From Glycomyces sp. NRRL B-16210 (lineage in GTDB: Bacteria > Actinomycetota > Actinomycetes > Mycobacteriales > Micromonosporaceae), in the NCBI RefSeq assembly GCF_000719515.1, contig NZ_JOGR01000010.1, positions 248,001 through 312,000 on the forward strand: 64,000 nucleotides of DNA, read 5' to 3'. Shown piece by piece: positions 50,498-57,951 of this stretch. Both the position numbers and the translations under genes were made by a program. The notes beneath the pieces were generated by a model. That model searched no databases. It had not been told where the DNA came from and saw only the letters and a list, made by a program, of their open reading frames with translations. Position 1 is the stretch's first letter, and each line of letters starts with the position of its first letter.

Positions 50498-51486
50498 TAG
50501 GCCGCCACCGCCTCGAAGTCCGCGCAAGCACGCACGTGCTCGGGTGCGGCACCGGTGCTGACGACGTGCCAGACGGCCCAGGCGAGGCCGGACTCAGGAT
50601 CGGCATCGAGCGCGATCTCGGCGAATGCGACGGCCGCTTCGTCGCGGTCCTTCCACGCGGACAGGGCGGCGAGCGCGGTTGCGGTGGTGCGAGCGGCGCC
50701 GGTTGACCAGCGTGCGACCTCGCTCCACAGGTCGAGCGCAGCCGGAGCGCCGTCGAGGATGTCGTCCACCGCATCGGCAGCCAGGTCGACGTTCTGTGCA
50801 GCGGCGATGCCGAGGGCCACCGCACCGAGCACGGTCATCGCGGAGGGATTCGCCAGGGCCTGGCGGTAGCGGCCCTCGTCGATTTCGGCCTGGCGGTTTG
50901 GGTTGGCGACTTTGTCCCGGTCGATGTGGCACTGGGTCGCGATGCGGGCGGCCTTCTCGACCGCGGCGGGGTCGAGCGAGTTGAACCGGGCGGCGGCGTA
51001 GCGCTTACGGCAGGACGTGCGGAACAGCAGGCCCTCGACCCGGCCCCGGACGGGGTCGGGAGCGATGACGGTAGCGGTGCCCTCGTAGCCGTCGACGAGC
51101 CCGCCATAGCTTGCATAGCCCCACTGGCGGCCGTTGACGACGAAGTTCCGAGTCACGTTCACCGTCTCGAGTCCTTCGTCCCTGAGTTCGGTGTGGAGCT
51201 GGTTGATGCGCGCGGCGGTGTCGCTCTGGCTGGTGCTGTAGCCGATGAGGTAAAGCCGGTCGAATTCGCTCGTGGCCCAGTCGCGGGCCATGCTCCGGCG
51301 GGTGTCGCCGGATTCGAGGGCCGCCAGCGGCCAGGTGGTCCAGGCGCGCGGCTCGCCGCCGTAGGTGCCGATAATGACGAGTTTCTCGTGCGGGCGGCGT
51401 TCGAGGATATAGGGCGCGAGACCGATGAGCTCGGCTCCGCTGAGGGTGTCGAGCACCCCGGAGATCCCGTAGGCTTGCAGGTTCAC
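50497..51486 (-). CDS. DUF4192-family protein (copy 1)
   Basis: A 329-residue protein, GTG start after GAAAGGGAAG. The N-terminus GVLDTLSGAELIGLAPYILERRPHEKLVIIGTYGGE is the DUF4192 opening, followed by TTWPLAALES and DRLYLIGYSTS. The C-terminal half is helical (AALSAWKDRDEAAVAFAEIALDADPESGLAWAVW) and TPR-like. DUF4192 proteins are common in actinobacterial genomes and plasmids and have no known function. A second, longer copy is at 54,408-55,835. Confidence 0.85.
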   Translation of the reverse strand: MNLQAYGISGVLDTLSGAELIGLAPYILERRPHEKLVIIGTYGGEPRAWTTWPLAALESGDTRRSMARDWATSEFDRLYLIGYSTSQSDTAARINQLHTELRDEGLETVNVTRNFVVNGRQWGYASYGGLVDGYEGTATVIAPDPVRGRVEGLLFRTSCRKRYAAARFNSLDPAAVEKAARIATQCHIDRDKVANPNRQAEIDEGRYRQALANPSAMTVLGAVALGIAAAQNVDLAADAVDDILDGAPAALDLWSEVARWSTGAARTTATALAALSAWKDRDEAAVAFAEIALDADPESGLAWAVWHVVSTGAAPEHVRACADFEAVAA

Positions 51487-51519
51487 TGCACTTCCCTTTC
51501 GTTGCGATTGGTTGGTGTG

Positions 51520-51561
51520 GGGTGCAGCCGAGCGAGTTTGGTCGCGAACTCGGCTGCACCC
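51520..51561. terminator. Hairpin between small genes
   Basis: A 13-base perfect stem (51,520-51,532 with 51,549-51,561) and 16-base loop lies 34-75 bases upstream of the DUF4192-like start and 24 bases after the preceding gene's stop. No T-run follows, so it may be an attenuator or processing hairpin rather than a full terminator. Confidence 0.6.
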
Positions 51562-51584
51562 GTTGTGGCTCCGGTGGGCGGCTT

Positions 51585-52046
51585 CTAGGAGTCGCTTACC
51601 GGGGTTCGTTGCCGCACGATGTGCGGTGTCCGCCCCGTTTCGGCGCGGAGACGAACGATGTGGTTGTGCGCCCGATACAGCGCGAACCGGTCGAGCCAGT
51701 CATCGGCTCGCAGGACGTTCTCGACTGGGAGGACGCCGACGGCGGTCGCGCCGAGCCCGTGCGGGTCGCCAATGAAGAGAACGCCGTAGCCCAAGACGAT
51801 CTGTTCCCCGAGGAACGGGATGCTCGGCGCGACGCCGCGTTCGTGGTCGGCTTCGAGGACCGGGCCGCGAATGGTGCGGATGATGGCGGTCAACCGCAGG
51901 ATCGTGCCGATCGGTGGATCGGTCATCTGGACCAACTGGTTGCCTTCGCCGAGCAGTGCGACGCAGTTCTCCGACAGGAACGGCACTTCGCCGACCGGCC
52001 AGCTCAGGACTCCTTCACCGAGGTCATAGGTTCTGCGTTTGGACAT
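51585..52046 (-). CDS. Small paralogue A of a three-member family
   Basis: A 153-residue protein opening MSKRRTYDLGEGVLSWPVGE. It shares with the next two genes the pattern GEGxLxxPxxE near the N-terminus, a hydrophobic strand VALLGEG, a central ILRLTAIIRT strand, and LGYGVLFIGDP in the middle. No database family recognised. The ribosome site AAGGGAG lies nine bases before the ATG. Small all-beta fold suspected. Confidence 0.68.
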   Translation of the reverse strand: MSKRRTYDLGEGVLSWPVGEVPFLSENCVALLGEGNQLVQMTDPPIGTILRLTAIIRTIRGPVLEADHERGVAPSIPFLGEQIVLGYGVLFIGDPHGLGATAVGVLPVENVLRADDWLDRFALYRAHNHIVRLRAETGRTPHIVRQRTPVSDS

Positions 52047-52081
52047 GGATGTATCTCCCTTCTCCTAGAATCGGTTGCCGC

Positions 52082-52513
52082 TCAGTCGCTTTCGCGCAGC
52101 TCAGGCGGACGGTGGAGTTCGAGGCGCACGAAGTGCCCTTCGACTTCCTTAAGTGCGGCGATATCGAGCCATGGGGCCGGAGACGGCCGGTCGGGTCGGA
52201 CCCCGACCGTGTCGGGTGTCGATGCGTCGCTGAGCGGTTCGGTGAACACCGTTCCGATGCCGAGCAGGACAGGGATCTCGACCGTCCTAGTGCGCACCGT
52301 CTGCCCTGGCCGGAGCCAGCGGCGGCGGGTCGTGGCTACCTTCTTGAGCTTCACCGCGAACAACTCTGCCTTGATGCCCTTCGGGACACCGGTGAGGATC
52401 ATCCACCCGTCCCTCGTGGCGAGAGCGACGGTGCCGAAGCGACCCACCTCCCCCTCGTGCTTCGGGATGCGCAAGATCCCTTCGCCGACGACGTGTTTGA
52501 CCGTGCCGCTCAT
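52082..52513 (-). CDS. Small paralogue B of a three-member family
   Basis: A 143-residue protein with VVGEGILRIPKHEGEVGRFGTVALATRDGW at the N-terminus, LLGIGTVFTEPL in the middle, and GVRPDRPSPAPWLDIAALKE followed by a VRLELH strand. These blocks are the ones it shares with its neighbours: GEG-x-L-x-x-P, GTVxL, LLGIG and GVRP. The ATG overlaps the stop of paralogue C by four bases. Function unknown. Confidence 0.7.
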   Translation of the reverse strand: MSGTVKHVVGEGILRIPKHEGEVGRFGTVALATRDGWMILTGVPKGIKAELFAVKLKKVATTRRRWLRPGQTVRTRTVEIPVLLGIGTVFTEPLSDASTPDTVGVRPDRPSPAPWLDIAALKEVEGHFVRLELHRPPELRESD

Positions 52514-52977
52514 GAGGTCTGCCCCCGTTTCCTATTGGAGCCGTGGCGCTTGCGGCGGCGCGGCTTTCGCTTGGCGGGCTTGCATCGGCAACCGGGCCAG
52601 GACTCGTGCGCTTCGAGCACGAGCGGCACACCCTGGATTCCGGCGAGCGTGCGCGGCTCCAGCCACCAGGACAGGCGGCCGTCCCTGGGGCGCACTCCTG
52701 CGGCCAGTGCTGGGCGGTCGTTCCAGCGGGTGCGCTCGAAGAACAGGACGCCGATGCCCAGAAGTTCGGGTTCTGGTCGGTGGTGACGTTCGTCGGCGAC
52801 GGGTTCGGTGATGGTGGCGGTCAGCACCGCGGTGCCGATCGCTGTGAACTCTCGCAGCGGCACCGGGTTGCCGTGCTCGTCGAGCAGGATGACAGTGCCG
52901 TAGCGGCGTGAGTCGGATTCTGCCGGCGGGACGGCAAGGCGGCCTTCGCCGATCAGGTGGATCGGTGGTACTTCCAT
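52510..52977 (-). CDS. Small paralogue C of a three-member family, with basic tail
   Basis: A 155-residue protein beginning MEVPPIHLIGEGRLAVPPAE, then RRYGTVILLDEHGNPVPL, LLGIGVLFFERT and GVRPRDGRLSWWLEPRTL. These blocks match paralogue B in order. The end is strongly basic (CRCKPAKRKPRRRKRH), so nucleic-acid contact is possible. The ATG at 52,975-52,977 follows GAAAGG by ten bases; a longer upstream frame is not needed. Confidence 0.7.
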   Translation of the reverse strand: MEVPPIHLIGEGRLAVPPAESDSRRYGTVILLDEHGNPVPLREFTAIGTAVLTATITEPVADERHHRPEPELLGIGVLFFERTRWNDRPALAAGVRPRDGRLSWWLEPRTLAGIQGVPLVLEAHESWPGCRCKPAKRKPRRRKRHGSNRKRGQTS

Positions 52978-53008
52978 GGAGGATGGTCCTTTCTTCTGTT
53001 GGGTGCGG

Positions 53009-53045
53009 CGGTGTCGCCGCTCCTGGATGAGAAGCGGCGACACCG
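53009..53045. terminator. Hairpin between small genes
   Basis: A perfect 13-base stem (53,009-53,021 with 53,033-53,045) and 11-base loop lies between the stop of the winged-helix gene and the GAAAGG site of paralogue C. No T-run follows on the minus strand. Confidence 0.65.
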
Positions 53046-53077
53046 TTGTTGCGGATTGGGAATCGGGACGCGTTCAG

Positions 53078-54196
53078 CTAGAGGCCGAGCGCACGGTAGG
53101 TGCGCGGCCCGACTTCCCGGACCAGGGCGACGAGCGCCCGGTCGTTGAAGCGCAGGCGCCGGTGGTCGGGCCGCAGCATCTTGTCGAGGGCGTTCTTGAT
53201 CGCCCCGTCGGAGTTGTCGCTGACCTTGCCCGGATGGGCCGCCACGAGTTCCTTGGTGATCATGCGGACGGTGAATTCCTCTCCGGCGTTCTGCGGGTCG
53301 GTCACCCAGTCGATGACGAAGCCGGTCAGCTCGCCCGGGGCGAGGTAGGTCCGGCCGTCGTTGCGGACACCGATTCCCGCGGTACGGGGGCGCGGGGCGC
53401 CACCGAAGGTCTTCGTCTGTCCACAGACGTCGCAGGTCATCCGGTCGGGGGCATCCGCGAGTTGGACGCGAACCGCCGCGTCCATCAGGTCCCCGTCGTA
53501 GACGAGCTCCCAGATCGCGTCGTCGGCGTCGGGGGCGAACGGCCGTGAGCACGTCACCAGCTCGTGTTCGGCCAGCGCCCGCAGGATGTTGGTCACCAGG
53601 CGGCGCTTCGACGGCAGGTAGGCCCTGTCGCACAAGGTCTGGGCGTCGACCGGTTCGCCGATATCGGCGAGAGTGCGGGCGATGTGCAGGATCTGCGGGT
53701 CCGGGTCGGGCAGCGGCACGACTGGGAGCGCGGGCACTTCGGCCGACGCTTCCTCGTCCTCTCCTTCCTCGTCGTGGTCCTCGGAATCGCTGTCGGCCTC
53801 GCTCTCGGAAGCGGTGTCCTCCGACGCGTCCTGATCGTCGGCGCCTTCGTCGCTATCGGACTCGTCGTCTCCGGTTTCGGCCTCGCTGCGTTCTTGGAGC
53901 GCTTCGGAGCCGTCCTGCTCAGAAGCTTCCGCGTCGCTCGATTCGGTCACGATGTCCTCATCGCTGGACGTTTCCCCGTCTGCGACCGAGCGCCAGCGGC
54001 GTTCGTTTCCTTCGCCCTCGACGATGAAGTGGCCCTCCTTGACCAGGCGGCTCAACGCCCGGGTGGCCTGGGTCTTGGTGATCTCGGTGGCCCCCTGGTC
54101 CGAAGCGGCCTTGATGACCGCTTCGAGGCCGAATTCGTCAGCGGTGTTCTCGAGGGCCGCTGCGACGGCGCGGTACGCCCTGTTTTGAGTAGTTAT
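53078..54196 (-). CDS. Winged-helix protein with acidic linker, probable AUA start
   Basis: A 372-residue protein if read from ATA at 54,194-54,196. The N-terminus contains a winged-helix-like sequence EITKTQATRALSRLVKEGHF (about residues 37-56), then a Ser/Glu/Asp-rich linker (about 75-155). A second helix-turn-helix-like part has DAQTLCDRAYLPSKRRLVTNI (about 185-205), and a CxxC pair MTCDVCGQ follows. No ATG, GTG or TTG lies in frame between the upstream stop and the TTG at 54,055, which would delete part of the winged helix. GAAAGG lies 12 bases before the ATA. Confidence 0.65.
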   Translation of the reverse strand: MTTQNRAYRAVAAALENTADEFGLEAVIKAASDQGATEITKTQATRALSRLVKEGHFIVEGEGNERRWRSVADGETSSDEDIVTESSDAEASEQDGSEALQERSEAETGDDESDSDEGADDQDASEDTASESEADSDSEDHDEEGEDEEASAEVPALPVVPLPDPDPQILHIARTLADIGEPVDAQTLCDRAYLPSKRRLVTNILRALAEHELVTCSRPFAPDADDAIWELVYDGDLMDAAVRVQLADAPDRMTCDVCGQTKTFGGAPRPRTAGIGVRNDGRTYLAPGELTGFVIDWVTDPQNAGEEFTVRMITKELVAAHPGKVSDNSDGAIKNALDKMLRPDHRRLRFNDRALVALVREVGPRTYRALGL

Positions 54197-54244
54197 GTGT
54201 TTTTGTCACCTTTCTTGGTTTTGGTGTAGTGATGTATGAAAAAT

Positions 54245-54271
54245 GACTCGACTCCGGTGCGGTGTCGAGCC
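54245..54271 (-). terminator. Hairpin terminator upstream of the winged-helix gene
   Basis: A 12-base stem with two mismatches (54,245-54,256 with 54,260-54,271) is followed on the minus strand by ATTTTT. It ends the DUF4192-like copy 2 transcript 137 bases after its stop; the rest of 54,197-54,407 holds no gene. Confidence 0.7.
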
Positions 54272-54407
54272 ATGCGGATTGCCCGTGCGTTCGAATTGGT
54301 GATGCAGCACGGACACGAGATCGGTTCGTTTGAGCTGTGATCAGGCCAGGTCGTGTTCCTCTCTGATTAGTTAGGTCCCAACCGCATCGATGGTCCAGCG
54401 GTGGTGG

Positions 54408-55835
54408 CTAGTGCCGCTCGGCCCGCAAGAGCGCCTGGGCGAGTCGGAACAGCCCTTCGCGCTTCCAGCCGCCTGTTCGACCGGTAGCGGGCAGCGCCGT
54501 CCACGTAGGTCGGGCCTCGTCGGGGCCGAGCCGGTGAACTTGCCCCGCCCCGTCGAGGAGGACGATGGTGACGATGGTTGCGGTTCCCTGTGTGCGACCC
54601 CAAGACTCGATTTCGGCAACGCCCCACACATTCGCGAGCCCGACGCGGGCGGGCGCGGCGGCGGCGATGTCGGCCAGACGGCGTGAAGCCAGCGGCGTCG
54701 AGGTGTCGAGCAGGTGCTCAAGGTGGGCGAGGTGGAGCTGTCCAGATGTGCCGCATACGGCGGCGATCTGGCAGCGGTGGTTTCGGACCTCGGAGCTCGG
54801 ATCGAGCAGCGCTTCGACGGCCGGTTCGACCAGGGCGCGGATCTCGATGTGCAGTGGCACGTCGATCACCGGCAGCACCGGGCCGCCGTAGCGGCCGACA
54901 GCGACCATCGGAGCCCACACCTGGTCGCCCGCCTGCACGTTGCCCGGAGTCGCGCACACGAGGCGGGCGACCGCACGAGCGATGGCACTGGTCGGATCGG
55001 CATCGACAGCATCGGCAGCGGCCTCCTCGGCAGCCCCGTACGGCTCCCATCGCCACCGGGCGAAGGCAGCCAAACTGGCGATGAGCGCCTGTCCGGTGCC
55101 GCGGGAACGCCCACGGCCGGTCGTGCGCCAATAGGCGATGTTGAGCAAGGCAGGATCGGGGCTCTGCCAGATGGCGTCGAAGACTTCCGCGAGCGCGAAC
55201 GCGTTTGAGGTGAGATCGACCGCGTAGCTCTGCGCCGGTGTGCGCGCCCACGGAATGAGGTCGGAATCGGCGACCCGGATGGGTCCCGGGCCGGGCGACC
55301 CTGCCTCGTTGGCGGGTTCGTCGCGAGCCGGTGCCCAATGGAAGTCGCCGAGCTGCTGCTGCCAGGCGAGGGCGAACAGCCGCGCGAGAACTGGGTGCGG
55401 GGCCTTGATGCTCGACCAGTGGTCCTCGAAAGGACTGTCGTCGCTGTATCGGTCGAAGTCGTTGAGTTTGCTCCAGCCCCTCCGGGAAACCGCGATGGTG
55501 CGGTAGCGGTCGAGGTCAACGATCTCGGGGTGGCACTCGTGCCAAAGCGCCTCGGCCGCGTCGAAGCAGCGTTCGGCCTCTTCGCTGTAGAGCAGGACGT
55601 ACAGGTCATCGCACTGCGATGCCCATGTGCGGATCGGTTCGGCGTACGCGTTGTGGTCGGTGAGGCGTTCCAGCGGCCACGTCGCGGTCAGGAACGGCTG
55701 CCCGTCATTGAGCCCGAGAGCGACCAGCGTTTCGGACGGCTGGTAGCCCAGCAGATAGGGGGCGAGGCCGGCGACGGCAGAATCGCGTCCGAATCCTTCG
55801 GTCAGGCCGAAACCGGCCCATGATTCCAGATGCAT
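54408..55835 (-). CDS. DUF4192-like protein (copy 2)
   Basis: A 475-residue protein. The N-terminus DSAVAGLAPYLLGYQPSETLVALGLNDGQ corresponds to the DUF4192 opening of copy 1 (GLAPYILERRPHEKLVIIG), followed by TATWPLERLTDH and DDLYVLLYSEEAE. A central helical part (IASLAAFARWRWEPYGAAEEAAADAV) again matches copy 1. About 140 extra C-terminal residues are unique. ATG 55,835 follows AAGGAGCACAAC. Function unknown. Confidence 0.78.
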   Translation of the reverse strand: MHLESWAGFGLTEGFGRDSAVAGLAPYLLGYQPSETLVALGLNDGQPFLTATWPLERLTDHNAYAEPIRTWASQCDDLYVLLYSEEAERCFDAAEALWHECHPEIVDLDRYRTIAVSRRGWSKLNDFDRYSDDSPFEDHWSSIKAPHPVLARLFALAWQQQLGDFHWAPARDEPANEAGSPGPGPIRVADSDLIPWARTPAQSYAVDLTSNAFALAEVFDAIWQSPDPALLNIAYWRTTGRGRSRGTGQALIASLAAFARWRWEPYGAAEEAAADAVDADPTSAIARAVARLVCATPGNVQAGDQVWAPMVAVGRYGGPVLPVIDVPLHIEIRALVEPAVEALLDPSSEVRNHRCQIAAVCGTSGQLHLAHLEHLLDTSTPLASRRLADIAAAAPARVGLANVWGVAEIESWGRTQGTATIVTIVLLDGAGQVHRLGPDEARPTWTALPATGRTGGWKREGLFRLAQALLRAERH

Positions 55836-55882
55836 GTTGTGCTCCTTTTGCTTGTTCGGCTCGTCTGGTGTGCAGACGAAAA

Positions 55883-55908
55883 GGCCCGACACCAGTCGGT
55901 GTCGGGCC
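55883..55908 (-). terminator. Rho-independent terminator
   Basis: A perfect 11-base stem (55,883-55,893 with 55,898-55,908), loop AGTC, followed by TTTT on the minus strand. It terminates the 128-residue gene and sits about 48 bases upstream of DUF4192-like copy 2. Confidence 0.85.
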
Positions 55909-55972
55909 ATGCGTGATCGCCTCGGACTTCAGAGGAAGCCCCACGTGTGTGGCGATTGGTTCGCGGTGATGG

Positions 55973-56359
55973 TCAGGTGCCGTCGTCGTGCTGCTCAGTT
56001 GCGACCATGTCCGGGTTGGTCATCGCGATGCGGAACTGGGCTCCGTCATCGCCGATGCCTTCGAAGCCGCCGGAGAAGCGGCACCACCAGCCGTTCTCGT
56101 TGGCGAGCGCGGCCACGTGCGCGAGCTGGCGCAGCGTCACTGCCATGACCGAAGGGGCGACATCATCTCCGGGTTCGACGGCTATGACTTCGCGCCGGTC
56201 GTCGCTGAGGACGGGTAGGAGCGTCGGGTTCAGGATCTTCCTGACCCCAGGGCGGATCGCCCCGTAATCGGGGTGATCGTCGAGCACGGTCATCCAGTGG
56301 TCGGCGCTGATGGGCGGATCGAGCGTGATGCGGCCGGTGAAACCGACGGTGTATCCCAT
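55973..56359 (-). CDS. Hypothetical protein MGYTVGFTG
   Basis: A 128-residue protein beginning MGYTVGFTGRITLDPPIS, a pattern seen in small actinobacterial plasmid and phage proteins of the DUF6205 kind (weak resemblance). A central strand REVIAVEPGDDVAPSVMAVTL precedes a helix and NGWWCRFSGGFEGIGDD. The ATG at 56,357-56,359 follows GAAAGG by 11 bases. First gene of the leftward small-gene cluster. Function unknown. Confidence 0.65.
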   Translation of the reverse strand: MGYTVGFTGRITLDPPISADHWMTVLDDHPDYGAIRPGVRKILNPTLLPVLSDDRREVIAVEPGDDVAPSVMAVTLRQLAHVAALANENGWWCRFSGGFEGIGDDGAQFRIAMTNPDMVATEQHDDGT

Positions 56360-56410
56360 GGCGGGAGGTTCCTTTCGTGCGGTTTGGCGCCCGTTGCTGG
56401 GCATGGCGAA

Positions 56411-56432
56411 GGCGGTGCCGATCGGCACCGCC
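56411..56432. terminator. Hairpin upstream of the small-gene cluster
   Basis: A perfect nine-base stem (56,411-56,419 with 56,424-56,432), loop GATC, lies 52-73 bases before the ATG at 56,359. It has only a weak T-run (TT), so attenuator or terminator are both possible. Confidence 0.55.
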
Positions 56433-56769
56433 TATGACGAGATGACTCCGAGGTTCGGAGCCGGGACATCACGAATGACCGCGACCGGTCGTGGCGTGCT
56501 CCAGACAGGAGCGGTCGCCCGCGGTAGGCGCGGTGGATGCGTCCGGCAGTGGCCGGTCTGGTTGTAGGTGGTGGAGCGGGTCGCGGTGAGGACCGGTGGC
56601 GGTGTTCGGGTCTCCGACTGGCAGTGCCGGTGGGAAGCGTCCGAAGCGGTTCCGCCGTAGTCCAGGCCGGGCCTGGGCTCGCTGTGTACCTAATGCATCA
56701 TCTTCGTGTTCTCTCCACTGTACCGCTATCTACCAGTGGAAACAGCACTTCACAGGCTTGGTTACCAGC

Positions 56770-56783
56770 AACCATCGATAACC
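56770..56783. promoter_or_regulatory. Second copy of the shared 14-base sequence
   Basis: AACCATCGATAACC is the exact reverse complement of bases 45,702-45,715. It is preceded by GGTTACCAGC, giving several GGTTA/TAACC half sites within 25 bases, as in the first copy. Confidence 0.4.
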
Positions 56784-57061
56784 GAGTGCCCCGGGAATAG
56801 TCCGTTGGCGGGTCAGCGGCCAGCGAGGTAGGGCCCGGGGTGGGCGGGTGGCGAAGGTGAGTGAACCAGACGGGGAAACTGGATGATCAGAGATGGGGAA
56901 TCGGAGTCGCTGAGAGGACGGATGCGATGCCGTGGACCCGTAGACCTTGGGGGATATGGATATATATTCGGGTTTTATCTTTCAAGCCTGATATAGGTCG
57001 CCGCCTGGGCGTTTACCGTGATGGTCGCCCCGTTGTGGTGGCGGGGGTCTGGGAGGGGCGG

Positions 57062-57096
57062 ATCTGGAGTCCCTTATCTGGATGGGGTGATCTGGA
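57062..57096. repeat. Three ATCTGGA iterons at 14-base spacing
   Basis: ATCTGGA occurs at 57,062, 57,076 and 57,090, an exact 14-base period, ending 19 bases from the replication-relaxation stop codon. Phased short repeats like this are typical binding sites of replication or transfer initiators. Confidence 0.6.
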
Positions 57097-57114
57097 GGGG
57101 GTGTTGATCAGGGC

Positions 57115-57951
57115 CTATCGCTCATCGCGATCGGCGAGTTCGGCGAGACTGCACGGGGCCGTCGCGCCGAATCGGTGCCAGCGCGGTTCGGTGATGATCG
57201 CGGGCATGGCGTGGGCGAAAGCTGAAACGGGTGGCAGTCCAACGGTCACGTGGGCAGCGACGGACAGGCCGGTCGGCGCAGGGGCGGCTGCGAGCAGATT
57301 GGACAGGCGGCGGGATCCTGGAAGGCCGATGAGCAGGATTCGGCGTCGGGATAGCGCGATGCGCCCAGTTCGATAGCGGTCGATCATCTCGGTGAGCCTG
57401 CCGAGGGTTTCGGTGCCGCGGTCGTGCTCATACCAGAACGCGAGTTCACGGCCGTCAGACCAGGTGAGTGTCCCGCCGGCGTCGGGGCGGACGTTCATGA
57501 GCCCGGTTGTGGCTTCGGCTTCGTTGAGCCACTCGGTGACCTTGACGTCTCCGGATTGCCGTGCGGTGGCGTGCAGGAGCGCGAAGAAGTCGTTCACTTC
57601 TTCTTTGTGGGCGCGGTGGGCCGAGAAGGCGATCTTGTGGAACGCGAGTTCGGCCTCGCGCCGGGTCGGCGCGAGCTGTCCCTGCCGCAGCGCGGCGAGG
57701 ACACGCCCGCGCCACGCGAGGGTGTAGCGGTGCGCTCCGGATCCAGGGACAAGGAATCGTTCGAGCAATTCGAACTTGCTGAGCACCTGCAACCGCGCCG
57801 CGGCAATCCGTCGGCTGGGGAAGAACAGCGCCGTCAACGTGGCGGTGGTGGCGATCTTATGCCGGGCGAGAGCATCGATGATGGCGAAATCTCGCTCGGT
57901 CATCCGGGCCAGCAGCGCTGCCGCATCGAACTCGGAAGCGCGCGGGCTCAC
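57115..57951 (-). CDS. Replication-relaxation family protein
   Basis: A 278-residue protein with the family opening MTERDFAIIDALARHKIATTATLTALFFPSRRIAAARLQVL, a winged-helix DNA-binding segment (about residues 16-56), and FLVPGSGAHRYTLAWRGRVLAAL. A conserved middle block FWYEHDRGTETLGRLTEMIDRYR (about 173-195) follows. These proteins occur next to coupling-protein genes on actinobacterial plasmids and conjugative elements, and are thought to act at replication or transfer initiation. The GTG start overlaps the coupling protein stop by four bases; it is the last gene of the operon. Confidence 0.88.
   Translation of the reverse strand: MSPRASEFDAAALLARMTERDFAIIDALARHKIATTATLTALFFPSRRIAAARLQVLSKFELLERFLVPGSGAHRYTLAWRGRVLAALRQGQLAPTRREAELAFHKIAFSAHRAHKEEVNDFFALLHATARQSGDVKVTEWLNEAEATTGLMNVRPDAGGTLTWSDGRELAFWYEHDRGTETLGRLTEMIDRYRTGRIALSRRRILLIGLPGSRRLSNLLAAAPAPTGLSVAAHVTVGLPPVSAFAHAMPAIITEPRWHRFGATAPCSLAELADRDER

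Larger units (their letters stand above)
56433..57114. other. Noncoding region with candidate origin elements
   Basis: About 680 bases without a convincing gene between the small-gene cluster and the conjugation operon. It holds an inverted repeat CCACTG/CAGTGG (56,715-56,739), the shared 14-base site (56,770-56,783), an AT-rich patch with TATATATT (about 56,955-56,995) in GC-rich surroundings, and three phased repeats (57,062-57,096). Position beside the replication-relaxation gene makes an origin of transfer or replication a reasonable inference. Confidence 0.45.

Noticed and set aside
56861..57376. Plus-strand frame of 171 codons over the origin candidate
   Set aside because: It overlaps the repeat region and the antisense of the replication-relaxation gene; Trp/Arg-rich with no homology.
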